The position numbers and the translations under genes were made by a program. The notes under the pieces were generated by a model. That model was not told the DNA's origin. It worked only from the letters and a program-made list of their open reading frames with translations, and did not search any database. 64,000 bases of DNA, from assembly GCF_900119485.1 (NCBI RefSeq), contig NZ_FPJZ01000001.1, positions 123,172 through 187,171 on the forward strand, given 5' to 3'. Shown piece by piece: positions 1-8,474 of this stretch. This DNA comes from Thermoactinomyces sp. DSM 45891. GTDB taxonomy: Bacteria; Bacillota; Bacilli; Thermoactinomycetales; Thermoactinomycetaceae. Each line of letters starts with the position of its first letter. Position 1 is the stretch's first letter.

Positions 1-428
1 GTAGAAGAAACATTGATAATAGCACCAGACCTCTGCTTCATCATGATCTTGACCGCTTCCCTCGAACATAAGAACGCTCCACCCAGATTCACCCGAATCA
101 CATCATCCCATTTCGCCTCACTCATCACAGCAACAAAACCATCTTTGGTAATACCTGCGTTATTGACTAAGATATCAAGTCTACCAAACCTCGTTCTCAC
201 CTCCTTAAATAGCGATTTCACCTCTTTCTCTTGCGAGATATCCACTTGTATGGCATGTGCTGTACCACCAGCTTCCTGAATCTCGGTAATCGTCTGCTCT
301 GCTCCCCGTGGATTGCTTGAAAACGTAAGCACAACGGTTACTCCATTTGCCGCTAGATCAATCGCGATCGCCTTGCCTATTCCTCTTGATCCACCCGTAA
401 CCAATGCTACTTCTGTACCCTCAAACAT
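1..428 (-). CDS. fabG: 3-oxoacyl-ACP reductase (SDR family), 3'-truncated by window edge
   Basis: This is the N-terminal 142 codons of a short-chain dehydrogenase/reductase; the rest lies beyond position 1. The nucleotide-binding motif TGGSRGIG is near residues 11-18, NNAG is near residue 88, and the frame leaves the window just after INVSS, which carries the catalytic-serine region. FabG enzymes reduce 3-oxoacyl-ACP with NADPH in fatty-acid elongation. The ATG overlaps the end of fabD by 8 nt, so the two are translationally coupled. The catalytic YxxxK is not visible. Because the operon also holds an ABC exporter and no plsX, a reductase for a specialised polyketide or lipid product is possible. 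Confidence 0.85.
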   Translation of the reverse strand, partial: MFEGTEVALVTGGSRGIGKAIAIDLAANGVTVVLTFSSNPRGAEQTITEIQEAGGTAHAIQVDISQEKEVKSLFKEVRTRFGRLDILVNNAGITKDGFVAVMSEAKWDDVIRVNLGGAFLCSREAVKIMMKQRSGAIINVSS

Positions 429-1368
429 GATTCACGCCCTCCAATCTAATCCTTTTGAATGCCTTCGCTAGCGCCATCGGCGATTCGGTAGAATGTACTT
501 GATATCCCTCTGCAAAGGAACGCATCAATCCAGATAACGTCTTACTAGATCCCACTTCTACAAATTGCTCAATCTCCATCTCGGCTAATCGCTTAATCGT
601 TTGTGCCCATCTGACAGGGCTTGTACACTGTCGCCTCACATCTTCTACGATCAAAGTGACATCTCGTGATTCCACCGCTGTACTATTTAGGACGATGGGG
701 ACATGAGGAGGTTGAAAGGAGAACCGCATCAGAAATTCCATAAACTCAGCCTCCATCTCCTCCATTAACCGAGAGTGAAACGCTTGGCTAACCGATAACT
801 TCTTAGCCTTAATCCCTTCCACCTCATCTAGCACCTTGTAAGCCTCATTCATTTGCTTTACAGCACCCGACAATACAATTTGATTCGGTGCATTATAAGC
901 GGCTATATCGATCCCTTGCTCTTCGATCCATGTAAGGGCCTCAGCCATCAGTTCGTGTTTCGAAGTCACAATCGCAACCATGCTACCCGGTTGCTTCACC
1001 GACGCCATACATTTTCCACGCTTACGAACAATTTGTAGTGCATCCGCAAACGTGAGAGAGCTAGACGCTACTAGCGCCGAAAACTGTCCCACACTATGCC
1101 CAGCCATCGCCGATGGAGTGATGCCCTCTTGTTCTAGTAAACGATACACTCCAACGCTAGCTGTTAAGATCGCTGGCTGAGCTACTTCTGTCGCGGTTAA
1201 ATACTCAGCCGGACCTTGAAAACACATTTTTTGTAAATCAAACCCTAACACCTCATTGGCTTCGTTGAAAAGATCCGAGAAAATAGCTTCATATCTTCGA
1301 TAGAAATCCTTGCCCATACCCACATGCTGGGAACCTTGGCCCGGAAATAGAAATGCGAGACTCATCAT
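421..1368 (-). CDS. fabD: ACP S-malonyltransferase
   Basis: A 315-residue malonyl-CoA:ACP transacylase that loads malonate onto ACP for chain extension. The GQGSQ motif is at residues 10-14, the nucleophile Ser92 lies in GHSVG, and the partner His198 is in AFHSR. Most housekeeping FabD proteins read GHSLGE at the active site; here it is GHSVGQ, a variant also seen in stand-alone acyltransferases of polyketide clusters. It starts 15 nt after the ABC permease and overlaps fabG by 8 nt. plsX, the usual upstream neighbour, is absent. The enzyme class is secure; whether it serves primary or specialised metabolism is open. Confidence 0.9.
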   Translation of the reverse strand: MMSLAFLFPGQGSQHVGMGKDFYRRYEAIFSDLFNEANEVLGFDLQKMCFQGPAEYLTATEVAQPAILTASVGVYRLLEQEGITPSAMAGHSVGQFSALVASSSLTFADALQIVRKRGKCMASVKQPGSMVAIVTSKHELMAEALTWIEEQGIDIAAYNAPNQIVLSGAVKQMNEAYKVLDEVEGIKAKKLSVSQAFHSRLMEEMEAEFMEFLMRFSFQPPHVPIVLNSTAVESRDVTLIVEDVRRQCTSPVRWAQTIKRLAEMEIEQFVEVGSSKTLSGLMRSFAEGYQVHSTESPMALAKAFKRIRLEGVNHV

Positions 1369-1383
1369 CCACCTCCTAATCGG

Positions 1384-2625
1384 TTATTCAAAGCGAAAAC
1401 GTTGGATTGCAATGGTGAGGAATAATAAGCCCATACCTAGTAATACACCTGCTGGAAGAAGAATGTCCACCAAGCCTCCTCCGTAGACCAACAAATCACT
1501 AAATCCACCCGTTGACCAAGCTGTCAAGGTAACGTGAGCAAACTTCTGCAACCATTCTGGTACGATTGATAATGGCCACCAAGACCCTCCCAACGCCGAC
1601 ATCGAAAGAACCACTAAAAGCGAAATACCGCTTGCTTGCGAGCGTGTTTTACAAAATGCCGCCAGTAACATGGCCAATCCTGTTGCCGCAAATGCGGTAC
1701 TGATCATCATCAATAACAATCCAAGGATGCTGTTTCCTAGATTCATGTCGAAAACGAGATAACCAACTGTAAATAAAACAAGACATTGGAATGTTGCTGT
1801 CATAAAACTAGAAAGCATTTTGCCTAAGAGAATAGATTGACTCGAAATTGGTAATGTTTTTAATTTGCGTAATGTTCCATTCTCTCGTTCTTCGAGTAAT
1901 GCCGAAGCAGCAGAACTTGCACCGAAAAGGACAAACATAACCGCATATCCGGGTACATTGTAATCAAATGGAGTTGCTGTACTTCCTTTACTCTTTTCCA
2001 AACTTTTTGTTTTCACTTCAATTGGAGGCTTTTCTGTATATGGCTTAACATAATCTTGTACTTTGGAAATTTCTGAAGTAGGATCCAATTTTAGATTATG
2101 CTTTTGCCCCACAACACTAGCAAAATTTTGTATAGACTGGGCTCCAACCTGATTGGCAACGATCGCAGTCGACAACCTAGACGTATATTCCGATACTACA
2201 TTCTTTATCACACCCGGGATCACTTGATCCGCTGGATTTTGGATAACCTCCACACTAGCCCCTTTCCCTTCATCTACAGCCTTTGAAAATCCTTTAGGAA
2301 TCACGATTGCAGCCTTCTTATCTTTCACTAATTCCTCTGCTTCGCTCCTAGTCATCGGCTGTTCTTCTCCATCTTTTTTATAAGTAAGTATCAAATCCAA
2401 AGCTTCTACTTTTTTTAGTGCCTCCACCATATCCTTCGCCGCTTGTCCACTATCTTCAACCACAACCGGTATCTTAAACTTTTCGGTAGGACCACCATAT
2501 AGTCCCGATAGAGCAACACTAGCAATCGCAATGATAATGATAGGAGCTAAAAATAGGTAAGCTAATCCCCAAATATCACGAAACAAGATTTGTAAATCTT
2601 TTCTTGCTATATGCCATATACTCAA
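1384..2625 (-). CDS. ABC-2 type transporter permease
   Basis: A 413-residue membrane protein of the ABC-2 exporter class. It has one hydrophobic segment near residues 20-45, a long extracytoplasmic stretch to about residue 225, and a block of about five membrane segments to the C terminus. This is the layout of DrrB/YhgE-like and Nod-type exporter permeases. It lies 17 nt after its ATPase and 15 nt before fabD, so all four genes probably share a transcript. The substrate cannot be read from the sequence; export of a lipid-like or polyketide-like product would fit the neighbours but is inference. Confidence 0.85.
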   Translation of the reverse strand: MSIWHIARKDLQILFRDIWGLAYLFLAPIIIIAIASVALSGLYGGPTEKFKIPVVVEDSGQAAKDMVEALKKVEALDLILTYKKDGEEQPMTRSEAEELVKDKKAAIVIPKGFSKAVDEGKGASVEVIQNPADQVIPGVIKNVVSEYTSRLSTAIVANQVGAQSIQNFASVVGQKHNLKLDPTSEISKVQDYVKPYTEKPPIEVKTKSLEKSKGSTATPFDYNVPGYAVMFVLFGASSAASALLEERENGTLRKLKTLPISSQSILLGKMLSSFMTATFQCLVLFTVGYLVFDMNLGNSILGLLLMMISTAFAATGLAMLLAAFCKTRSQASGISLLVVLSMSALGGSWWPLSIVPEWLQKFAHVTLTAWSTGGFSDLLVYGGGLVDILLPAGVLLGMGLLFLTIAIQRFRFE

Positions 2626-2642
2626 GTGAATCCCTCCGCTCT

Positions 2643-3590
2643 CTAATCACGTAGTTTTTTGCCTGTTAATTTTAGAAATACACTCTCAAGATCAGACTCG
2701 TGAACGTTAAAAGACTCGACTGGTATCTGGTTTGTACGAAGCCAGCCCAAAACGTTTTCGGTAACCTCTAAGAGATTGGAGGAATGAATGGTCAGTTTGT
2801 TATCAATCACATGGTGAGAATCAACATGTGGCAATGAGGAGATATGCTGGACCAACCAATCAGGGATGGACTTAAAATCGAGTACCAACTGCTTGTCCCC
2901 ATACTTTTGGAGCAAGGTGTCTGTTTCCTCTAAATCCAATATCTTGCCTTTATCATAAATCGCAACACGATCACAAAGTTCTTGGGCTTCCTCCATGTAG
3001 TGGGTCGTATAAATCACTGTCATTTGGAACTCTTTTACCAAGTATTGAATCGAATTAAATATGTGATTCCGTGATTGAGGGTCTACTCCCACAGTCGGTT
3101 CATCCAAAAATAATACTTTCGGACGATTTAGTAAACCAATCGCTAAATTTAAACGCCTTTTCATCCCTCCAGAATAGGCTCCTACTTTACGGTTCGCCCA
3201 ATCTTCTAATTGTGCAATTTTTAACACTTCTTTGATTCGTGATCTCTTCTCTCTGCCTTTCAAACCATATAAATTAGCAAAGAATGAGAGATTTTCCTCT
3301 GCGGTAAGCGTAAGATAAAGAGCAAGATCTTGAGGGACAAGACTCACTTTCTGCTTTACTTTCGAACTATCCTTCAGCAAATCATATCCACATACAGTGG
3401 CCGAACCCCCATCAGGCGGCAAAACCGTTGTCAGCATGGAGATGAGTGTCGTCTTACCAGCTCCATTAGGCCCCAGCAATCCTAAGACTTCACCCTCATA
3501 AATATCTAAATCAACTTCATTTACCGCGGTAAATGAATCAAATTTTTTGGTTAATCCGTATGTAGAAATTAAAATATCCCTTGTGGACAA
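2643..3590 (-). CDS. ABC transporter ATP-binding protein (DrrA-like)
   Basis: ATPase of the exporter encoded with the following permease. From the chosen start, Walker A GPNGAGKTT is at about residues 40-48, the signature SGGMKRR at about 140, Walker B LFLDEP at about 160, and the switch histidine is in TTHYMEEA. A C-terminal extension of about 80 residues is typical of drug/antibiotic exporters of the DrrA type. An upstream in-frame ATG (3614) has no ribosome site. TTG at 3590 is preceded by AAAGGGGG with 7-nt spacing and is preferred. Confidence 0.88.
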   Translation of the reverse strand: MSTRDILISTYGLTKKFDSFTAVNEVDLDIYEGEVLGLLGPNGAGKTTLISMLTTVLPPDGGSATVCGYDLLKDSSKVKQKVSLVPQDLALYLTLTAEENLSFFANLYGLKGREKRSRIKEVLKIAQLEDWANRKVGAYSGGMKRRLNLAIGLLNRPKVLFLDEPTVGVDPQSRNHIFNSIQYLVKEFQMTVIYTTHYMEEAQELCDRVAIYDKGKILDLEETDTLLQKYGDKQLVLDFKSIPDWLVQHISSLPHVDSHHVIDNKLTIHSSNLLEVTENVLGWLRTNQIPVESFNVHESDLESVFLKLTGKKLRD

Positions 3591-3900
3591 GTGAAGGCCC
3601 CCTTTATCAAGCATGATTTGGAATGCTATACTCCTAGACCGTTCGCCTCCCTAATCGATTTCCCTATACAGCATTCCAGATACAGGAAAAAATTAAAATA
3701 AATCAGAAATTGGTAATTGCTAATAAATATTTCAAATAAAAATGACCAAACAAATTGAAACAGATTTTATATATTTGAATCTATTTAAATGTCATGGTAT
3801 AGGAATCATATTATAGCCGTCAAGTAGTTAAGAATAGTAAAATATGGCGAGTTTTTTAGATGGTAAATTTCTTTCTATAAAGAATAATTAAATTACAAAA
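3591..3900. other. AT-rich intergenic region upstream of the ABC exporter operon
   Basis: About 310 nt without a gene between the ABC operon start and the ku terminator. It presumably carries the operon promoter, but no convincing sigma-A pair stands out. An inverted repeat, GGAATGCT at 3620-3627 and AGCATTCC at 3670-3677, sits just upstream of the start and may be an operator. The rest is AT-rich with no coding potential that I can see. Confidence 0.5.
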
Positions 3901-3933
3901 CAAAAAAACCCAGAATAAATCGGGGTTTTGTTG
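3900..3933 (-). terminator. Rho-independent terminator of ku
   Basis: A-rich arm with ACCC pairs with GGGGTTTTG across a short loop. Read on the minus strand, the stem is followed by seven T residues, right after the ku stop codon. Confidence 0.75.
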
Positions 3934-3938
3934 ATAAA

Positions 3939-4820
3939 TTAGGCTTCTTTGTTTTTCTGTATTTTTTTTGTAGATTTTTTTTGGGGACTTTCTGTTTTTT
4001 TCTTGGTTATTTTCTTCTTAGAGGGTTCTGTGGGTGTTTCGACTACTTTATTCGAAGTCGTTGCTTCGAGACTAGCTCGTAGTGCTTCCATCAGGTCGAT
4101 TACTTTTTCTGGACGGCGCGCAGGAGCCTCTACTACCTCTTGGCCAGTGATTTTCTTCTCAATTGCATTTTGCATGGCTTGACGATATTCATCGTGATAT
4201 TTTTCAGGGTTAAATTCAGTAGTCAGGTTCTCAATCAGCTGTTTTGCCATCTGGAGCTCTTTTTCGGGTAGCTCCATCGCTTCTGGAACGCCTGGGACCA
4301 TTCCCACATCACGAACCTCATCCGGATAATGAACCGTCTCCATAACCAAGCACTTTTGATAAACCCTAATTACAGCTAATGAGCGCTTGGAACGAATCGT
4401 AATCTGAGCCACCCCAATCTTATTCGACTCTTTTAGCGCTTCTCTAAGTAAAGCATAGGCTTTATTATTTTGGTCTTGAGAGCCTAGATAGTACGTCTTT
4501 TGAAAATAGATGGGATCGATCTGATCTAGGTCTACAAAATCTAGAATCTCAATCGCTTTATTTGAATCAGGTAGTAAAGCATCCATCTCTTCATCGTCCA
4601 TCACCACAAACTTACCATCCGCATATTCAAAGCCCTTCACTACTTCTCCCCACGGAATCTCCTCTTGACATTGCGGGCAAGTTCGGACGGTCTGAATAGG
4701 CGTTTGGCACTTGCTATGAAGATAACGAAACTTTACATTCTTCTCTTCCGTAGCCGCAAACATTTTAACCGGTATGTTTACTAGACCGAAGCTAATCGAG
4801 CCTTTCCACATCGTATGCAC
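3939..4820 (-). CDS. ku: Ku protein, non-homologous end joining
   Basis: A 293-residue bacterial Ku. The N terminus MWKGSISFGLVNIPVKM is characteristic of the family. Ku homodimers ring broken DNA ends and recruit the LigD ligase; in spore formers this repairs double-strand breaks during germination. The core runs to about residue 255 and is followed by a lysine-rich tail (KKKITKKK, KKSTKKIQKNK) that in Ku proteins adds DNA contacts. No ligD is adjacent; it must be elsewhere if the pathway is complete. The gene lies 22 nt after a TPR-protein gene and is followed by a terminator, so the pair is probably one operon. Confidence 0.95.
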   Translation of the reverse strand: MHTMWKGSISFGLVNIPVKMFAATEEKNVKFRYLHSKCQTPIQTVRTCPQCQEEIPWGEVVKGFEYADGKFVVMDDEEMDALLPDSNKAIEILDFVDLDQIDPIYFQKTYYLGSQDQNNKAYALLREALKESNKIGVAQITIRSKRSLAVIRVYQKCLVMETVHYPDEVRDVGMVPGVPEAMELPEKELQMAKQLIENLTTEFNPEKYHDEYRQAMQNAIEKKITGQEVVEAPARRPEKVIDLMEALRASLEATTSNKVVETPTEPSKKKITKKKTESPQKKSTKKIQKNKEA

Positions 4821-4842
4821 GATCTTCTACCCCCATCTATCA

Positions 4843-6219
4843 TTAGGATGACAAGCAAATTTCCTTCCAACATTGTTGCATCAGATCAGAGCGTCCTTCA
4901 ATCAAGTGACAAATCCCTTGATAAAAGATAGGGTCTCTCCAACTTTTTAAACGGGAATGAGCCTCCTGAAACTGTTCAATTGCTTCTGGAATCTGCCCCA
5001 TCTCCAGTAAAACTCTTCCTTTTTGGTAATATCCCATCGCTTGAGAGGATGATTGCTCTTGTTCAATCATTTCTTCTGCTATTTGAATGGCTTCTGGGGT
5101 CTTGCCAGCTTTAGTAGAGAGACGGGAGCGCATAGCAATCCAATTAGGTTGTTTCTGTGCTTCTATCGGAATAGAGGATAAAACTTTCTCCACCTTATCA
5201 TCTTCTCCTTGTAAAAAGGAGATCCATGCAAATGTAAACAACAAATTCGGGTTTCGAGGATCAAGTGTAAGGCCTTTCTTCAACCACAACAAAGCGGAAT
5301 TAGGATCATGTTTCACCCAGAAGTTCCAAGCAATCCCGTGAAAAGCCGTAAATCGATGCTCCTGGTTACTAGTTAATTTCCGGTACCATTCAATGGCTTT
5401 ATCATGCTCACCCATCTCTTCATAATCATGAGCAATCGAAATGATCACCATCGGGTGATGCGTTTTCTCATAAGAAGCCATTCGCCAGAAATTGACGCTT
5501 CCCCACTCACGATAGTGCCTATAACAATTCGATAAATAGTGCATTGACTCCCAGTCGTGTTCATTTATGTTTAAGGCATGATAAAAGTGAGGGATCGCTT
5601 CATGATATTCACCCATACGATAATAACAAGTTCCTAAGTTAAACCAGCTATCACTGTGATCTGGGATGATGCTAATTACCTTACGAAAATACTTGATCGC
5701 CTGCCCATCATTACCTTGTTTCACTTCTATACATCCCAGCATATGTGTGGCAAACCCTACAAATACATCTTGTGTCGTGGTACGGATCACCAGATGAAAA
5801 TGATTGGCAGACTCTTCTAGTTCACCTGCATGAAACTGCGATAATCCTAGATAGACACGTCCTAATAAAAAATCAGGCTCTTGATGGACAACTTGATGGA
5901 ACAAATCTTTTGCCTCATGAAACATCGTAAGATTAAAGTATCCCTGACCTTGTCTAAATTGACGAACCACTGATTCATGAATCCAAAACTCTTCTTCTAC
6001 CTCTTTTTCATCACTCATAAGCTCTGGATGCTCATGAACCAATTGGGCCACTCTCTCTTCAATAGCAGACCATGACTCCAATAACTGGTCACATGATTTT
6101 TTTAATTGGCGAAAACGACCTTTCCATTTTTGTCGGTCTTTCAAAGGGCTATCTGGATAATTAGCTTCAATCTCTTTTAATGTTTGTTCTACGATTTCGA
6201 TCCATTGTGGTTGAAACAT
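4843..6219 (-). CDS. Tetratricopeptide-repeat protein
   Basis: A 458-residue soluble protein made almost wholly of TPR-like helical pairs from about residue 85 to the end, with motifs such as WFNLGTCYYRMGEYHEA. There is no signal peptide or membrane segment. TPR folds mediate protein-protein contacts; no enzymatic domain is visible. It lies directly upstream of ku and behind a strong terminator, so it is the first gene of a two-gene unit. A role as a partner of Ku is only a guess from position. Confidence 0.8.
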   Translation of the reverse strand: MFQPQWIEIVEQTLKEIEANYPDSPLKDRQKWKGRFRQLKKSCDQLLESWSAIEERVAQLVHEHPELMSDEKEVEEEFWIHESVVRQFRQGQGYFNLTMFHEAKDLFHQVVHQEPDFLLGRVYLGLSQFHAGELEESANHFHLVIRTTTQDVFVGFATHMLGCIEVKQGNDGQAIKYFRKVISIIPDHSDSWFNLGTCYYRMGEYHEAIPHFYHALNINEHDWESMHYLSNCYRHYREWGSVNFWRMASYEKTHHPMVIISIAHDYEEMGEHDKAIEWYRKLTSNQEHRFTAFHGIAWNFWVKHDPNSALLWLKKGLTLDPRNPNLLFTFAWISFLQGEDDKVEKVLSSIPIEAQKQPNWIAMRSRLSTKAGKTPEAIQIAEEMIEQEQSSSQAMGYYQKGRVLLEMGQIPEAIEQFQEAHSRLKSWRDPIFYQGICHLIEGRSDLMQQCWKEICLSS

Positions 6220-6283
6220 AAAATCTCCTCCGCTCGTTCATGCTTGATGTTTGGAGTATCTCCTTATGAAAGAAATGTATTCA

Positions 6284-6339
6284 GAAACCAACATAAAAAC
6301 CCCCTAATTTCTTGTTTAGGAGGTTTTTATGTTGGTTTC
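6284..6339. terminator. Strong terminator hairpin after panD
   Basis: The arms GAAACCAACATAAAAACC and GGTTTTTATGTTGGTTTC are perfect complements, extended by a further near-perfect CCCTA/TAGGAGG-side stem around an 8-10 nt loop. It lies just beyond the panD stop and marks the end of the long ypjD-panD operon. It also shields the TPR-ku unit. Confidence 0.85.
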
Positions 6340-6344
6340 TTTAT

Positions 6345-6728
6345 TTAGATAATGACACCATGAATCTCTTCACCAAGCATTTGTAAAATCTGATTGCCTT
6401 CATCCATGATGGCAATCTTCGGTTGATAGTTTCGAGAAGTAGCATCATCCATTAATGCATAAGCAATGACAATAACCTTATCACCTGGTTGCACAAGGCG
6501 AGCAGCCGCGCCATTCAAACATAATACTCCGCTACCACGCTCACCTGGGATAGCATATGTTTCCAAACGGGCTCCATTGTTATTATTGACGATCTGCACT
6601 TTCTCATTAGCCAAGATATCAACTCGATCCATGATATCCTCATCAATAGTAATACTACCTACATAGTTTAGATTTGCTTCTGTTACGGTAGCACGATGTA
6701 TTTTTGACTTCATCATCGTACGAAACAT
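6345..6728 (-). CDS. panD: Aspartate 1-decarboxylase
   Basis: Makes beta-alanine from L-aspartate for pantothenate. The protein is 127 residues from the start MFRTMM, the family's usual length. Self-cleavage between Gly24 and Ser25 (YVGS) makes the pyruvoyl cofactor. A longer frame exists upstream, but the ATG at 6728 has AAGGAG at proper spacing and matches family starts. It follows panC by 4 nt and ends the panBCD cluster. Confidence 0.96.
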   Translation of the reverse strand: MFRTMMKSKIHRATVTEANLNYVGSITIDEDIMDRVDILANEKVQIVNNNNGARLETYAIPGERGSGVLCLNGAAARLVQPGDKVIVIAYALMDDATSRNYQPKIAIMDEGNQILQMLGEEIHGVII

Positions 6729-6732
6729 GGGA

Positions 6733-7599
6733 TTAACACTCCTTGTTGTTATGACGGACCAGTACATTATCAATCAGGCGTGTAGAGCCGAAACGTACTG
6801 CGACTGCGATGAGTAGGTCATCTGTAAGAGAATTCGGGCTCTCAAGTGATGGATATCGCAAAGTATCGACATAGTCAATCTCAGCCAAAGACTGCGTTTG
6901 AATCTGCTGGATTACAAATTGACTCACTTGATCAGCACTTTCAAACAAATGAGAAGCTAATTTATCTTTTGCCATCTGGAGGCTTTTCGACAAAATCAAT
7001 GCCTGTTGATATTGTTCGGAAGTTAAAAACACATTGCGCGAACTTAATGCTAGTCCATCAGGTTCACGAATAATCTCACACGGAACAACGGTCACAGGAA
7101 TATCCAAGTCCCGTACCATTTGTTCGATGACAGCTACTTGTTGGGCATCTTTTAACCCGAAATACGCTCGGTCTGGTTGCACAATCTGAAATAATTTCGT
7201 TACTACGGTAGCCACACCATCAAAATGACCTGGCCTTGTGGCACCACATAGCTTTTCTGTAATCTGGCCAACTCGCACATAGGTTAACGATTGACCCGGG
7301 TACATCTCTGGTACATCAGGATGGAATAAATAGTCAACACCTGCTTCTTTCGCTAACTCACAATCCCGCTCAAAATCACGAGGATAACGATCCAGATCTT
7401 CATTCGGTCCAAATTGTAGTGGGTTAACAAAAATCGACATAACTACTATATCACACTCTAGTTTAGCTTGTTTTACTAAACTTATGTGACCCTCATGTAG
7501 ATACCCCATAGTCGGTACAAATCCAATTTTTTTATGAGAAAGGCGTGATGACTGTAAGAAGGACCTTAGTTCAGATTTGGTTGTAATCACTCTCATCAT
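6733..7599 (-). CDS. panC: Pantothenate synthetase
   Basis: Joins pantoate and beta-alanine using ATP. It is 288 residues with the nucleotidyltransferase signature PTMGYLHEGHISLV near residues 29-42 and the SSRN (KMSKS-equivalent) loop near residue 187. It overlaps the panB stop by 4 nt (ATGA), which implies coupled translation. The first two codons are both ATG, and the second may be used. Confidence 0.96.
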   Translation of the reverse strand: MMRVITTKSELRSFLQSSRLSHKKIGFVPTMGYLHEGHISLVKQAKLECDIVVMSIFVNPLQFGPNEDLDRYPRDFERDCELAKEAGVDYLFHPDVPEMYPGQSLTYVRVGQITEKLCGATRPGHFDGVATVVTKLFQIVQPDRAYFGLKDAQQVAVIEQMVRDLDIPVTVVPCEIIREPDGLALSSRNVFLTSEQYQQALILSKSLQMAKDKLASHLFESADQVSQFVIQQIQTQSLAEIDYVDTLRYPSLESPNSLTDDLLIAVAVRFGSTRLIDNVLVRHNNKEC

Positions 7600-8462
7600 G
7601 ATATGCCTTCTTTCTCCTTCTGGCCACTACCATAGAGATGTTGCTGAGTCTCAGAAGATAGATGAGATACATGTTCCTCAGCTGGAAACTGGTGTCCTTT
7701 CACCTCTTCAACATAGGAACGAATCCCTTGTTTAATCAGTCCACCCACATCAGCATACGTTTTGACAAACGAAGGTTTGAAGTCGCCGCCACCCATTTGC
7801 AACACATCATGAAAGACAAGAACTTGACCGTCACAATATCGCCCTGCACCAATCCCAATCACAGGGATCGAAATCTCATCTCGAATTTGCCTTGCTAACT
7901 CCTCGGGAACACATTCAAGTACAAGAGCAAATGCACCAGCCGCCTCCACCCTCTTCGCCTCTTCAACTAGATGCAATGCAGAGGATGGATCTTTTCCTTG
8001 TATGAGATAACCACCTAATTTATTCACAGACTGTGGCTGTAGGCCAAGGTGAGCCATTACAGGAACTCCTGCTTGAACGAGCGCCTGAATCTGGCCGATT
8101 ATTTCACTGCCACCTTCTAACTTAACTCCATATGCATTTGCTTCTTGCATCAGTCTACCTGCTGCCTTTAATACTTCATCCCGCGATAAGTGAGCAACCA
8201 AGAAAGGGAGATCTGCAATCACCATCGCCCTCTTGGCCCCCCGCGTTACTGCTTTCGTATGGTGAATCATATCCTCCAATGTTACCGGAATCGTGGAATC
8301 ATAGCCGAGAACTACCATTCCAAGCGAATCACCCACTAAGATCAAATCAGCCCCAGCCTCTTCTACCAACACAGAACTTGGATAATCGTAAGCGGTAATC
8401 ATCGCGATAGGAGTCTGTTCACGTTTCATCTTGGCAAGCGTGCGAATCGTTACGTTCTTCAT
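7596..8462 (-). CDS. panB: 3-methyl-2-oxobutanoate hydroxymethyltransferase
   Basis: Commits 2-ketoisovalerate to pantothenate by folate-dependent hydroxymethylation. It is 288 residues, a TIM-barrel family member with the metal-binding region ILVGDSLGMVVLGY near residues 39-52 and GIGAGRYCDGQVLV near residue 200. It is the first of the panBCD genes, 12 nt after birA. Confidence 0.96.
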   Translation of the reverse strand: MKNVTIRTLAKMKREQTPIAMITAYDYPSSVLVEEAGADLILVGDSLGMVVLGYDSTIPVTLEDMIHHTKAVTRGAKRAMVIADLPFLVAHLSRDEVLKAAGRLMQEANAYGVKLEGGSEIIGQIQALVQAGVPVMAHLGLQPQSVNKLGGYLIQGKDPSSALHLVEEAKRVEAAGAFALVLECVPEELARQIRDEISIPVIGIGAGRYCDGQVLVFHDVLQMGGGDFKPSFVKTYADVGGLIKQGIRSYVEEVKGHQFPAEEHVSHLSSETQQHLYGSGQKEKEGIS

Positions 8463-8474
8463 TTGCTATTCCCC

